From contig JAZRYE010000018.1 of the NCBI GenBank assembly GCA_045600585.1, positions 1 to 64,000 of the forward strand: 64,000 nt of DNA. Reading direction: 5' to 3'. The DNA comes from JAZRYE01 sp045600585. GTDB taxonomy: Bacteria > Bacillota_I > Bacilli_A > RFN20 > CAG-826. The position numbers and the translations under genes are program-made. Shown here one piece after another: positions 8,696 through 17,666 of the stretch; the stretch's first letter is position 1, and every line of letters begins with the position of its first letter. The notes below the pieces were generated by a model that searched no databases, was not told the DNA's origin, and saw only the letters and a program-made list of their open reading frames with translations.

Positions 8696-9760
8696 TTTTG
8701 CCTTTACTGGTTTGATTTTCTTTTTATCTTTCCACTTATTATAAATACGTGGATAGTATTCTCTCCATAGTTCAGTAACATGTTCTTTTGAATAGAAGTC
8801 AGATATAATTTGTGAACCATCTGAATAATGCTTGTAATAAGCTTGATCACTAGCAAGTTTTTTAATTTGTTCATCAAATTCATCAACATTACTACCTTTT
8901 GCATAGCAGTCTTTGTCATTGAATAAGATTTCTTCATATAAGTCTAAGTTTCTTAATAAAACTGGTTTTTTAGAATTAACAGCTTCAAGAATAGACATAG
9001 GGAATAATTCACTAAGTGAAGGCATGAATAAGATATCAGACATATTGAATATATCATTCATTTCTTTTCTTGGAATGATGCCAATAAACTTAACGTTTTC
9101 AGGTGGATTATCCATAATAGCTTTTAATTCTTTATATCCATCAGTGACTGCTCCAAAAGAGAAACCTCCTGCCCAAACAAATACTTTGTCAGGATTTCTT
9201 TTTGCACATTCAACATAATCTAATACACCTTTTCTTGTTTGAACTTGTCCACAACCAAGAACGACAAATTTATCATGAGGAATATTGTATTTATCTCTAA
9301 TTAAATTTCTTTCTTCAATTGATAAAGAATGGAATTTTTCGTGGTCAACGAAGTTAGGGATGTAAGTTACATTTTCTTCTTTAATTCCTAATTCTTTTAA
9401 AGGAGGAATAAATGAAGGATTAACTACAACAATTTCATCAGCTTTTCTATAAGTGCTAATAACATATTTTTTAAAGATCCAGAAAATAGGTTTTGGCATC
9501 TTAATTGAACCATCTAACGTGGATGGTATGAAATGAACATATGCGACATTAACATGACGCTTATTAAATCTTAAGTTATAACGTAAATTGACTGTATGCA
9601 TATGATAGATATCAAAGTTGCTCTTTCTAGAGTTTTCAGCAACTTCAAAGATATCTTCACATCCTTTGCATAAAGCAACTTGTTCAACATAAGCACTACC
9701 AACACCTTGTCCATCAACAGATGTGGCTTGAGATAACATATTAATTCTTAATTTTTCCAT
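8693..9760 (-). CDS. family GT4 glycosyltransferase
   Basis: A 355-residue GT-B enzyme. The N-terminus has GVGSAYVEQV and a YHMHTVN segment; the C-terminal domain has VLGCGQVQTRKG for the donor phosphate and SLSELFPMSILEA, the EX7E motif of retaining GT4 enzymes. It resembles glycolipid (diacylglycerol) glucosyltransferases of Gram-positive and wall-less bacteria, which would act at the inner membrane face; the acceptor is inferred. I set the start at ATG 9760; six upstream codons contain the -10 box. There is no SD. It is divergent from tldD. Confidence 0.88.
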   Translation of the reverse strand: MEKLRINMLSQATSVDGQGVGSAYVEQVALCKGCEDIFEVAENSRKSNFDIYHMHTVNLRYNLRFNKRHVNVAYVHFIPSTLDGSIKMPKPIFWIFKKYVISTYRKADEIVVVNPSFIPPLKELGIKEENVTYIPNFVDHEKFHSLSIEERNLIRDKYNIPHDKFVVLGCGQVQTRKGVLDYVECAKRNPDKVFVWAGGFSFGAVTDGYKELKAIMDNPPENVKFIGIIPRKEMNDIFNMSDILFMPSLSELFPMSILEAVNSKKPVLLRNLDLYEEILFNDKDCYAKGSNVDEFDEQIKKLASDQAYYKHYSDGSQIISDFYSKEHVTELWREYYPRIYNKWKDKKKIKPVKAK

Positions 9761-9797
9761 ATGTACATTATATATCAATTTCTTGTATCTATGTGAA
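9761..9797 (-). promoter_or_regulatory. leaderless-type promoter of the GT4 gene
   Basis: TATAAT (9772-9767) ends 6 nt before the ATG; TATATA overlaps it, 17 nt from a TTCACA -35 (9797-9792). No SD lies between the -10 and the start. Confidence 0.45.
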
Positions 9798-9920
9798 AAT
9801 TGAAACTTTCAATATATACTTAAAGCATAGAAGCTTTGTATGTATCTTCTTAAAATCATAAAATTTATTCAATTTTCAGCAAAAAAATAATTACTAAATA
9901 TATTAATATTATTAAAATTC

Positions 9921-9950
9921 ATTATGTCTATGCTAATATATAGACATAAT
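9921..9950. promoter_or_regulatory. inverted repeat in the tldD promoter region
   Basis: Two perfect 11-bp arms (ATTATGTCTAT and ATAGACATAAT) separated by 8 bp, ending 26 nt before the tldD ATG. Its centre TAATATATA could serve as the -10 box, so a repressor bound here would block transcription. No T-run follows, so it is not a terminator. Confidence 0.5.
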
Positions 9951-9976
9951 TTTAATTTACATAAGGAGGTCTTAAT

Positions 9977-11377
9977 ATGATAGGTAAGAAATTAGCTATA
10001 GATGTATTAAATGAAGCTCTTGCTACTGGTGCAGACTACGCTGAAATATTCTATGAAGATAGCCATTCACAAGGTTTATCTGTAGAAAACGGTAGAGTTG
10101 AAACTAGTTCATCTTCATCCATCTGTGGTGTAGCTATCCGTTTATTAAAAGAAAATCAATGTATCTATGGTTATACAAATGATTTATCTAAAACAGGATT
10201 ATTTGCTTTAGCAAACTCTTTAAGCAAATCATTCCATGGTGAAAGATTAATCACGGTAACAAAATTAGATATGATTAAATGTAAAAATCGTAACCCAGTT
10301 ATTAATAGTTACGATGATGTTACTAGAGAAGAAAAAATTGCATTAATTAAAGAAGGTACTGATGCAATTGCAGAATTAAACGATTCAAGAATCGTTAGAA
10401 CGATTGGTTCATTTGGCTCTAATTATCGTTTTGTTTCAGTATTCAACAGTAAAGGCAAATGGTTTAAACGCCATACTGAATTTGGTAGATTAGCATTTAT
10501 GGTTGTTGCCGCTGATCAAAATGGTTTTGAAACAGCGTTTGAAGGACCTGGTGCTCAACAAGATATCTCTTATTTCAAAACTAAAGTTAACGCAAAAGAA
10601 AAAGCACTTAAGGCAGCAAAAACAGCATTATTAATGTTAGGTGCAAAAGAATGTCCATCAGGAAAGATGCCGGTTGTTGTTGGAGCTGGATGGGGTGGTG
10701 TTTTATTCCACGAAGCTTGTGGCCATGCATTAGAAGCAAGTGCTGTTTCTAGAAACTTATCTTGTTTCTCAGGCAAAGAAGGCCAACTCATTGCTTCTAA
10801 ATTAGTTACAGCAATTGATGATTCCACTATGCCATCAGCTTGGGGATCAATTGATATCGATGATGAAGGTAATTTAGGTACAAAACGCGTGTTAATCAAG
10901 AATGGTGTTCTTAAAGATTTCATGATTGATGATTTAAATGGTAGAAGAATGAATAGAGAAGGTAACGGTTCTTGCCGTAGACAAAATTATCGTTACGTTC
11001 CAACATCTCGTATGAGTAATACATATATTGCAAACGGTAAGAGCACACCAGAAGAAATCATCGCTGCTACAAAACTTGGTTTATACGCAGTTGGATTTAA
11101 CGGTGGTTCTGTTGATCCTACAACAGGAGAATTCAACTTCGGTTGTAGTGAAGCATACATCATTAGAGATGGTAAAATCTGTGAACCAGTAAAAGGCGCT
11201 ACATTAATTGGTAAGGGCGAAGAAGTCTTAAAGAACATTGATATGGTCGCTAATGACTTAGACTTAGGCCAAGGTATGTGTGGAGCTTCTAGTGGTTCTA
11301 TTAGAACTAATGTTGGTCAACCAACAATTAGAATTAGCGAAATCACCGTCGGTGGTCGCGGAGGGGAGTTAAAATAA
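9977..11377 (+). CDS. tldD: TldD metalloprotease subunit
   Basis: The 466-residue TldD subunit carries the zinc motif HEACGH (HExxxH, about residue 246), the active-site part of the TldD/TldE heterodimer. That protease degrades unfolded peptides and matures some RiPPs in other bacteria; no RiPP precursor is visible here. The SD is strong (AAGGAGG). The stop overlaps the tldE ATG by one base (TAATG), which fits a 1:1 complex. A perfect inverted repeat lies in the promoter region. Confidence 0.93.
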   Translation: MIGKKLAIDVLNEALATGADYAEIFYEDSHSQGLSVENGRVETSSSSSICGVAIRLLKENQCIYGYTNDLSKTGLFALANSLSKSFHGERLITVTKLDMIKCKNRNPVINSYDDVTREEKIALIKEGTDAIAELNDSRIVRTIGSFGSNYRFVSVFNSKGKWFKRHTEFGRLAFMVVAADQNGFETAFEGPGAQQDISYFKTKVNAKEKALKAAKTALLMLGAKECPSGKMPVVVGAGWGGVLFHEACGHALEASAVSRNLSCFSGKEGQLIASKLVTAIDDSTMPSAWGSIDIDDEGNLGTKRVLIKNGVLKDFMIDDLNGRRMNREGNGSCRRQNYRYVPTSRMSNTYIANGKSTPEEIIAATKLGLYAVGFNGGSVDPTTGEFNFGCSEAYIIRDGKICEPVKGATLIGKGEEVLKNIDMVANDLDLGQGMCGASSGSIRTNVGQPTIRISEITVGGRGGELK

Positions 11378-12699
11378 TGAAATACGATAAATTCTTTGCT
11401 TTAGCAAAAGAAGCAGGCATCGAAGATGCAGACTTATATATTGGTCAATCATATGATTTATCAGTCTCCTTATTCCATGGAGAAGTAGATAACTATTCAA
11501 ACAATAACTCATTCGGTATTTCTGCAAGAGGTATCATCAACGGAAAAGCAGGTGCTGCTTCATGTGATGTTTGGTCAAATGAAAAGGCTAAATACTTAGT
11601 TAACGAAATTGTTGCAAACGCAAAAGTTATTGAATCATTGGATCCAGTTGTTATTTTCCCTGGTAGCCCTAAATACAAAAAGGTCTCTACATATAACAAA
11701 GATTTAGAAAAAGTTTCTATCGATGACAAGATGGCCAAGTTATATGAAATGGAAAGAAAACTTAAAGAATATGACCCAAGAATCATCGAAGTAGGTGGGG
11801 TTGAATATTCTGAATCAAAGAGTGTTACCACTATCATGAATTCAAAAGGTTTAAAGCTTGTACAAAAATCAAATTACTTTGTTTATGTTGCACAAGTTGC
11901 TGCTAAAGAAGGCGAACAAATTAAAACAAATTACGATGTGTTTTTAGGTAATAAATTTGAAGAATTTGATATCGATTCATTTGTTAAGAAAGTTGCACAA
12001 GGCGCTTTAGATCAATTAGGAGGCGAAGCTTGTGAATCAGCTACATATAAAGCAGTTTTAGCACCTGGTGTTGTTAGAGCCTTAATGAGTGCCTATATTA
12101 ACTCAGCGGATGCAGAAGAAGTTCAAAAGAAATCTTCTTTATTCATCGGCAAATTAGATCAAAAGGTTGCATCAAGCAAAGTTACAATTGAAGATAAACC
12201 TTTAGATAAAACATTATTTGCTAGAGGATTTGATGACGAAGGTGTAGCTACATATAATAAAGCAATTGTTAAAAATGGTGTTCTTAAAACATACCTCTAT
12301 AACTTAACAACCGCAGCTAAAGAAGGCGTTGAATCTACAGGTAATGGTGTTAAAGCAGGCGGCAAGATGGGAGTCTCTCCTTGCTATTTAGTACTTAAGC
12401 CAGGCAAAAAGAACCAAGAAGAGTTATTCAAGCAAGTAGGTGATGGAGTTTACATCAGTGATGTACAAGGCCTTCACGCAGGCTTAAATGCACAATCTGG
12501 TAACTTCTCTTTACAATCAACCGGCTTCTTAATTAAAGATGGCAAAAAAGATAGAGGTTTAGATATTATTACAGTATCTGGTAACTTAGTTGATATCTTC
12601 AAAGATGTTGTTGAAGTTGGAAGCGATGTAGAAACATCACCTTCTGGTGTTTCAGCTCCATCAGTCATGATTAAAAAGATTGTTGTATCTGGAAAATAA
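11377..12699 (+). CDS. pmbA: TldE (PmbA) protease partner
   Basis: The 440-residue partner of TldD, from the same fold family but without the HExxxH zinc motif, as usual. The family pattern shows near the start (EDADLYIGQSYDLSVSLFHG) and in the C-terminal TGNGVKAGGKMGVSP segment. It is coupled to tldD by a one-base overlap and followed directly by a bidirectional terminator, so the transcript is tldD-pmbA only. Confidence 0.92.
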   Translation: MKYDKFFALAKEAGIEDADLYIGQSYDLSVSLFHGEVDNYSNNNSFGISARGIINGKAGAASCDVWSNEKAKYLVNEIVANAKVIESLDPVVIFPGSPKYKKVSTYNKDLEKVSIDDKMAKLYEMERKLKEYDPRIIEVGGVEYSESKSVTTIMNSKGLKLVQKSNYFVYVAQVAAKEGEQIKTNYDVFLGNKFEEFDIDSFVKKVAQGALDQLGGEACESATYKAVLAPGVVRALMSAYINSADAEEVQKKSSLFIGKLDQKVASSKVTIEDKPLDKTLFARGFDDEGVATYNKAIVKNGVLKTYLYNLTTAAKEGVESTGNGVKAGGKMGVSPCYLVLKPGKKNQEELFKQVGDGVYISDVQGLHAGLNAQSGNFSLQSTGFLIKDGKKDRGLDIITVSGNLVDIFKDVVEVGSDVETSPSGVSAPSVMIKKIVVSGK

Positions 12700-12711
12700 T
12701 TAAGGCAAATT

Positions 12712-12744
12712 AAAACCCTTGGCATCACTTGACTCCAAGGGTTT
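12712..12744. terminator. bidirectional terminator
   Basis: An 11-bp perfect stem (AAAACCCTTGG / CCAAGGGTTTT) between the convergent pmbA and 12759-13241 genes. Confidence 0.8.
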
Positions 12745-12758
12745 TATTGTGCTCAGAT

Positions 12759-13241
12759 TTATATTATAGAATTATAGTAAGTGATGATTTCGTTGAAAAT
12801 GTCGCCAGTGTCACACACCCATGAATATTTGTTAATGCATGTATATTCATTGAAGGAGTTTCTGTGGTAATAGTATGATGATTTCAAAATACAATAGTTG
12901 TTTTCATAAAAGAAAAATTCTGTTCCGTATCCCTTAATCAATATGGACTTTGTTGTATTTGTAATTTCGATAGATTCGCATTTACTGAATTTTATATTAG
13001 AAAAAACACTAACGTTATAATAAGAATCTGATTTATAAAGAATTCCATCTATTCTAATATCATCACAGGTCATAAGTTTGTTGTTAATGTAATATTCAAT
13101 GGTGGAATCTGATTTATACCTCTTTATTAAATTTGAGTTATGAGTCGAATTTTTAATACATAGAGAAATACATAAAACAGACATCAATGCTGTTAGAGAT
13201 ACAAGAACTATTAAACGCTTATCTAGCTCATGTTTTATCAT
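12759..13241 (-). CDS. unknown anchored extracytoplasmic protein A
   Basis: A 160-residue protein with one N-terminal hydrophobic segment (about residues 10-28) and an outside domain of about 130 residues rich in Tyr, Asn, Ser and Ile, with six Cys after the anchor. No family recognised. Its ATG overlaps the TGA of the upstream gene as ATGA, so the two are translated together. Composition is more AT-rich and less codon-biased than the housekeeping genes nearby, which may indicate a fast-evolving or acquired pair. The C-terminal end (a Tyr-x-Trp motif, then a helix-like segment and a Tyr-rich end) resembles that of the neighbour, hinting at paralogy. Confidence 0.6.
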   Translation of the reverse strand: MIKHELDKRLIVLVSLTALMSVLCISLCIKNSTHNSNLIKRYKSDSTIEYYINNKLMTCDDIRIDGILYKSDSYYNVSVFSNIKFSKCESIEITNTTKSILIKGYGTEFFFYENNYCILKSSYYYHRNSFNEYTCINKYSWVCDTGDIFNEIITYYNSII

Positions 13242-13726
13242 ACAGGCTCTCCGAAGTAATGAGATAATAAATAATAAATATCATTCTCGATTCTTGAATT
13301 CCAAGTATAGTAACAATACAATTTTTCACTATTATTGGAATAAATAAATTTTGCTCTATTATCCTTATATATAAAGAGACTATGTTTATTATCTTTAATT
13401 TCTATTTTTAAATAATTATTAATCTCTTGCCATATGAACTCTTCATCATAAGATAGCGTCTTTTTAATAAAAATTGTTTCAGTGTATAAAGAGTGACAAT
13501 ACTGATTTTCAATGTCGTATTCATTATTAGATTTAAATTTGATTTTCTTTTTTTCCGAGGAATTAAAAAAATTAAAAACTGATAATAAGTCATCCTTTGA
13601 TGTTCTTCTATACATTTCATCTTTAAACTTTTGCCCATCTATAACTTCATAGGCAGTAAGGCAAGTTAAAGGAATTAGTATAAATGAAAGAATAATAGTA
13701 AGGATTTTATTGCTTTTTGGTTTCAT
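13238..13726 (-). CDS. unknown anchored extracytoplasmic protein B
   Basis: A 162-residue protein with a short basic start, one hydrophobic segment (about residues 8-26) and a polar outside domain rich in Lys, Asn and Tyr. No lipobox and no recognised family. The SD is AAGGA, 7 nt before ATG, just after a strong terminator. It ends with TGA overlapping the start of the downstream gene. The pair A/B looks like a two-gene operon; they could interact, but nothing in the sequence shows how. Confidence 0.6.
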   Translation of the reverse strand: MKPKSNKILTIILSFILIPLTCLTAYEVIDGQKFKDEMYRRTSKDDLLSVFNFFNSSEKKKIKFKSNNEYDIENQYCHSLYTETIFIKKTLSYDEEFIWQEINNYLKIEIKDNKHSLFIYKDNRAKFIYSNNSEKLYCYYTWNSRIENDIYYLLSHYFGEPV

Positions 13727-13766
13727 GTTTATTCCTTAGTTAAATCATATAATTCACAAATAAAGA

Positions 13767-13813
13767 AAACAACATTCAATCACACCTCATAAGTCTAATG
13801 AATGTTGTTTTTT
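13767..13813. terminator. terminator with long loop
   Basis: AAACAACATTCA pairs with TGAATGTTGTTT across a 19-nt loop; T-rich flanks exist on both strands. It ends the minus-strand operon finishing at 13838. Confidence 0.65.
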
Positions 13814-13837
13814 AAAGTTTATTTAAGTGTTGTGTTT

Positions 13838-15025
13838 TTACTTTTTATTTTCAACAAGCATGTAATCTTCTAATTCCCAAGATGGATGAGCTTCACATAC
13901 TTTTTTAAGAGCAGAATTGAATAGCATTAATTCTGTCTTTTGTCTATTTTTAGGGGTGTGTTTAAATGCTTTGCCAACTTTATCTAAAGCAACAACGCAT
14001 TCTGATCTAGATTTATCTAATAAACCAGAGACTAATAAGTACGCTCTTATAGATGCCATAGATGCATCATTAGCAATAATTCTTGTTTCAGATACATCTA
14101 AAGTTTCTTTATAAAACGCTTTAGCATCTTCAATTTCTTTAGTCATTAAATTGATATAGACTTTTTGTGCTTTTGCACGGATGTAAACTTTTTCAGAAAC
14201 AGAATCTTTACTGTTAATAATCATATCAATAAGTTCTTCTGCTTCTTGGAATTTATTATTATCTAATAAGATATACACTTTATTTAAATTTAGATCAGCA
14301 GTGAAATTTGTAATCTCATCAAATGTTTTAATTTCAACATTTGCATTGCCTAGTTCTATTTCGTGTTCTACTCTTAAAAGTTCATTAAAAGCAACTTTGT
14401 TTTTAGGATTAGATACAAGCGTTAATCTATAGCCGTCTGTCATAGCATCAAGCTTAAATGGAAGAATGTTATAGATAAGAATCATAAATCCAATAACACC
14501 AACAATAAGTAAGAAATAAGCTGCATCTTTAAGAATTGCCGCTTTATCAGCATCACCATATTTAACAGCTGCACTATTTAAGAAAACAAAGGCTGCGATA
14601 ATTAAAACAATTTCAATAACAAAGAATAATGTTCCAAACCAAAGGTATGCCATTGGGTTTGGTTCTTTGCCTTTTTTGTTTTTGTAATTAGGAACAATTT
14701 TTGTTTCACCAGTCAATCCGTCAAAATTACCAATTTTAAATTTTCTTTCGTTATTTTCATTTCTAAAGAAAGTAAAACCAAGGATACTTGTGGATGTAAT
14801 AAAATATCCTCCAACTTTAGCACCAATGATATGTCCTAATTCAAATATAACAGCGTTGAAAATTACGCCTATTACTATAGATATAATAATATATAGGATA
14901 AATAAGCCTTGTCCGTCAAAATAAGATTCGGCTTGGTGTTTTTGTAAAACTGTTAAGCCAAAGACTACTGCTAATACAAGGATAAGTAAGTAAACAATTA
15001 CCCCAGAAACATCTTCTTTTTTCAT
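13838..15025 (-). CDS. site-2-protease-like membrane protein, probably inactive
   Basis: 395 residues: about four membrane segments in the first 210 residues, then a soluble helical region (about residues 215-390) that looks like TPR-type repeats. Segment two contains FELGHIIGA where M50 site-2 proteases have HELGH; the second metal motif region reads ILPFKLDAMTDG and resembles the NxxPxxxxDG element. With the first zinc His replaced by Phe, classic proteolysis is unlikely, so a pseudoprotease or adaptor role is inferred. The SD is AGAAGGT. It starts 15 nt after the alcohol dehydrogenase stop and is the last gene of that operon. Confidence 0.65.
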   Translation of the reverse strand: MKKEDVSGVIVYLLILVLAVVFGLTVLQKHQAESYFDGQGLFILYIIISIVIGVIFNAVIFELGHIIGAKVGGYFITSTSILGFTFFRNENNERKFKIGNFDGLTGETKIVPNYKNKKGKEPNPMAYLWFGTLFFVIEIVLIIAAFVFLNSAAVKYGDADKAAILKDAAYFLLIVGVIGFMILIYNILPFKLDAMTDGYRLTLVSNPKNKVAFNELLRVEHEIELGNANVEIKTFDEITNFTADLNLNKVYILLDNNKFQEAEELIDMIINSKDSVSEKVYIRAKAQKVYINLMTKEIEDAKAFYKETLDVSETRIIANDASMASIRAYLLVSGLLDKSRSECVVALDKVGKAFKHTPKNRQKTELMLFNSALKKVCEAHPSWELEDYMLVENKK

Positions 15026-15040
15026 GTTTTTACCTTCTTT

Positions 15041-16213
15041 CTATAGGCACATAGAATATATTTTTCTAGCACCATCTTTATCTAGTGGTTTGATGTAGTG
15101 ATCTACAACGCGAGTACCATTGTTAGTGGCTATATTCACTAACTTATCTACATCAACATCATTAAGCCCTAAATCTTTAAAAGAAAGAGGCATACCCATT
15201 GAAGAAAATAAATCTTCAATAGTTTTGATTCCATCTAAGGCATTAATCATTTTATCACTATTATGTAAATTGAATACATTTTTTGCTAAACTATCGAACT
15301 TATCAACATCATATTCGACATAATATCTAGCCCATTTAGGGAATATAACTGATAATCCAGCCGCGTGGGCAACGGATGGGTATACACCAGATAATGCATG
15401 TTCTAATTTATGCACTGGCATACCCTTAGTTTTTCCTAAATTTGTTAATCCGTTATGAGAATAAGAAGACATAAGCATCAATACTGCTCTTGATTCATAA
15501 TCACAAGGATCTTCCATAACTTTTTTGCCAGCTTCAATTACACTTCTAAGTAAAGCCTCAGCAAATCCGTCAGCAGGTTCGTTATCAGAAGATTTTTGGA
15601 AATATCTTTCTAATGTGTGCATCATGATATCAACAACACCATACGCTGTTTGTTCTTTATTTACTGAATAAGTTAATTCTGGATTTTCAATTGCAAATAC
15701 TGGTCTAACTAAATCTGTATTAAAACCGTTTTTAATTCCTAATGTATCATCTTGAATAACACATGATGTAGATAGTTCACTACCAGAAGCTGATATCGTT
15801 AAAATGACCCCAACAGGTAATGCTTTTTTAGCAATGGTCTTGCCTAAATTAAAATCAAATGGATCACCATCATAATAATAGCTGACAGCAATATTTTTTG
15901 ATGTATCACAAACAGATCCACCACCTATTGCAAGGATTAAATCCGGATTGTATTCTTTGGCAAGTTTAACTCCTTCTCTTACCTTCTCAATTGTTGGATT
16001 AGCTCTAACGCCTTCTAAAACTCTGTAATCAATTTGTTTTTGATTAAGGATATCTAAAACTTTGTCAAATAATCCGCTTCTTTTAACGGAGCCTTTACCA
16101 ATAACAATAAGTACTTTCTTATAGTTATGTTCTAAGCAAATATCACCGATAAGAAGTTCTTTGTTTTTGCCAAAAAATATTTTTGTTGGACTAATAAAAT
16201 CAAAATCTATCAT
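15041..16213 (-). CDS. iron-containing alcohol dehydrogenase
   Basis: A 390-residue group III alcohol dehydrogenase of the butanol dehydrogenase (YugJ/BdhA) kind, using NAD(P)H and Fe2+. GGGSVCDTSK is the nucleotide-binding signature. Metal ligands are visible in order: Asp and His in VVDIMMHTLE, His in PVHKLEHALSG, and His in VAHAAGLS. The substrate is probably an aldehyde or alcohol of fermentative metabolism. Its ATG overlaps the TGA of the upstream tetR gene, so the regulator may control this enzyme. Confidence 0.9.
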   Translation of the reverse strand: MIDFDFISPTKIFFGKNKELLIGDICLEHNYKKVLIVIGKGSVKRSGLFDKVLDILNQKQIDYRVLEGVRANPTIEKVREGVKLAKEYNPDLILAIGGGSVCDTSKNIAVSYYYDGDPFDFNLGKTIAKKALPVGVILTISASGSELSTSCVIQDDTLGIKNGFNTDLVRPVFAIENPELTYSVNKEQTAYGVVDIMMHTLERYFQKSSDNEPADGFAEALLRSVIEAGKKVMEDPCDYESRAVLMLMSSYSHNGLTNLGKTKGMPVHKLEHALSGVYPSVAHAAGLSVIFPKWARYYVEYDVDKFDSLAKNVFNLHNSDKMINALDGIKTIEDLFSSMGMPLSFKDLGLNDVDVDKLVNIATNNGTRVVDHYIKPLDKDGARKIYSMCL

Positions 16214-16767
16214 TTCTTTTTATTCCTTACATACATCATTTTGTGAACTGAATTAACTAAGTTATCATCGCCAATAAAACAGAAACTCATCATTAAACCA
16301 TCGAGTGATTTTGTTTTGAAGTTTGATAGATAATAAACAATCGCATTAGAATACGCTAAAGCATAGAATCTAATGATTGCTTTTTTATCATTTTCTTTTA
16401 AGGTTTTACTTTCATAAATACCATCAATAAATCTATTAATAGTTTGATAGCATGAGTTATAGATAAGTTCTTTAAATAAATCTTTACCAGCTGAGTCTAA
16501 TGTCGCATCAATAAAGCTAGAATTCTTTACATAATATTTATAAATACAACCAACCATTTCTGCTAGGTTTTTAGCGTTGTTTAAATTAGCAACTTGTTCA
16601 TTTAAAAAGACCAAAGTTAAAAGATCGTAAATGTCATGAAAGTGATAGTAAAAAGTCTGTCTATTTACATGACATTTCTTTGCGATAGCGGTTACTGAGA
16701 TTTCATCAATTGGTATTTCCGCCATCATATTCTTAAGTGCTTCAGCTAATCTATATTCCGTTTTCAT
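16210..16767 (-). CDS. TetR/AcrR family regulator
   Basis: A 185-residue regulator. The N-terminal helix-turn-helix reads ISVTAIAKKCHVNRQTFYYHF, typical of TetR proteins; the C-terminal ligand domain resembles that of DhaS-type TetR members. I use ATG 16767 because it forms ATGA with the psuG stop; the TTG four codons earlier has no SD. Its own TGA overlaps the alcohol dehydrogenase ATG. It probably responds to an aldehyde or related metabolite, inferred from its neighbour. Confidence 0.87.
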   Translation of the reverse strand: MKTEYRLAEALKNMMAEIPIDEISVTAIAKKCHVNRQTFYYHFHDIYDLLTLVFLNEQVANLNNAKNLAEMVGCIYKYYVKNSSFIDATLDSAGKDLFKELIYNSCYQTINRFIDGIYESKTLKENDKKAIIRFYALAYSNAIVYYLSNFKTKSLDGLMMSFCFIGDDNLVNSVHKMMYVRNKKK

Positions 16768-17666
16768 TTGATTAAGCAATATTCCTTTGCGATAAGTGCT
16801 CCAGCTTTTGCGTTATTTAACACAAGCTTGATATTTGATTCTAATGAATCTCCACCTGTTATTTCTGTAATTGTTTTTAATAGGAATGGGGTAATTTCTT
16901 TTCCTTTAATGCCTTGTTCATCAGCAAGTTTTAAGGCGTTTTCTATAGCAGCGTTAATTACATCCTTATCCATCGCGTATTCTTCAGGAATTGGGTTAGT
17001 AATTAAAATACCACCATCAATGTGATTAATTCTTTTTTGTTTAATAATGTTAGCGGCGTCTTTTTCATCTTCGATTTTATAATCAACTTTTAAACCAGAA
17101 TGCGCTGTATAAAATGCAGGTAATTCATTTGTTTTATATCCTAAAACTGGAACACCCATAGTTTCTAAATATTCTAATGTAAGTGGTAAATCTAGAATTG
17201 CTTTTGCCCCTGCACAAATAACAGTGACATTTGTTTTTGCGAGTTCCTGTAAATCAGCGGATATATCCATAGTTTCTGTCGCACCTCTATGAACTCCTCC
17301 AATTCCACCAGTAACAAACACTTCAATACCTGCTTGATTAGCAATAATCATGGTTGTAGCAACTGTTGTTGCACCCCATAATTTCTTAGCATAAACAACA
17401 GGTAAATCTCTTCTGGACACTTTTAATACGCCTTTTCTTTTGCCAAACTCTTCTATTTCTTCAGGTGTCATTCCAACAACGGGTTCACCATCAATAATGC
17501 CGATAGTTGCAGGAACTGCTCCGTTATCTCTAATTACTTTTTCTACCGCTAACGCAGTTTGAACATTTTTAGGATAAGGCATTCCATGAGAAATAATAGT
17601 ACTCTCAAGAGCAACAACTGGTTTATTGTTTTTTAAGGCTTCTAATACTTCACTATTTATTTTCAT
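16764..17666 (-). CDS. psuG: pseudouridine-5'-phosphate glycosidase
   Basis: PsuG interconverts pseudouridine 5'-phosphate with uracil and ribose 5-phosphate. The 300-residue protein shows family blocks PVVALESTIISHGMPYP, VTGGIGGVHRGA, VCAGAKAILDLPLTLEYLE and GGILITNPIPEE. The kinase PsuK is not adjacent, so it must be elsewhere or the pathway is incomplete. Start 17666 is preferred over 17675 because GGGAGG then lies at normal distance. It overlaps the ATPase stop by 14 nt and is coupled to tetR by ATGA. Confidence 0.93.
   Translation of the reverse strand: MKINSEVLEALKNNKPVVALESTIISHGMPYPKNVQTALAVEKVIRDNGAVPATIGIIDGEPVVGMTPEEIEEFGKRKGVLKVSRRDLPVVYAKKLWGATTVATTMIIANQAGIEVFVTGGIGGVHRGATETMDISADLQELAKTNVTVICAGAKAILDLPLTLEYLETMGVPVLGYKTNELPAFYTAHSGLKVDYKIEDEKDAANIIKQKRINHIDGGILITNPIPEEYAMDKDVINAAIENALKLADEQGIKGKEITPFLLKTITEITGGDSLESNIKLVLNNAKAGALIAKEYCLIK

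Noticed and set aside
12759..13726. One broken gene split into two
   Set aside because: Each part has its own start, membrane anchor and complete outside domain, and the junction is a normal ATGA overlap.
16764..17666. UGA read as Trp (mollicute code)
   Set aside because: TGA ends psuG, tetR, yaaA, yfhO and protein B at precise overlaps with the next start, and Trp is encoded by TGG throughout.
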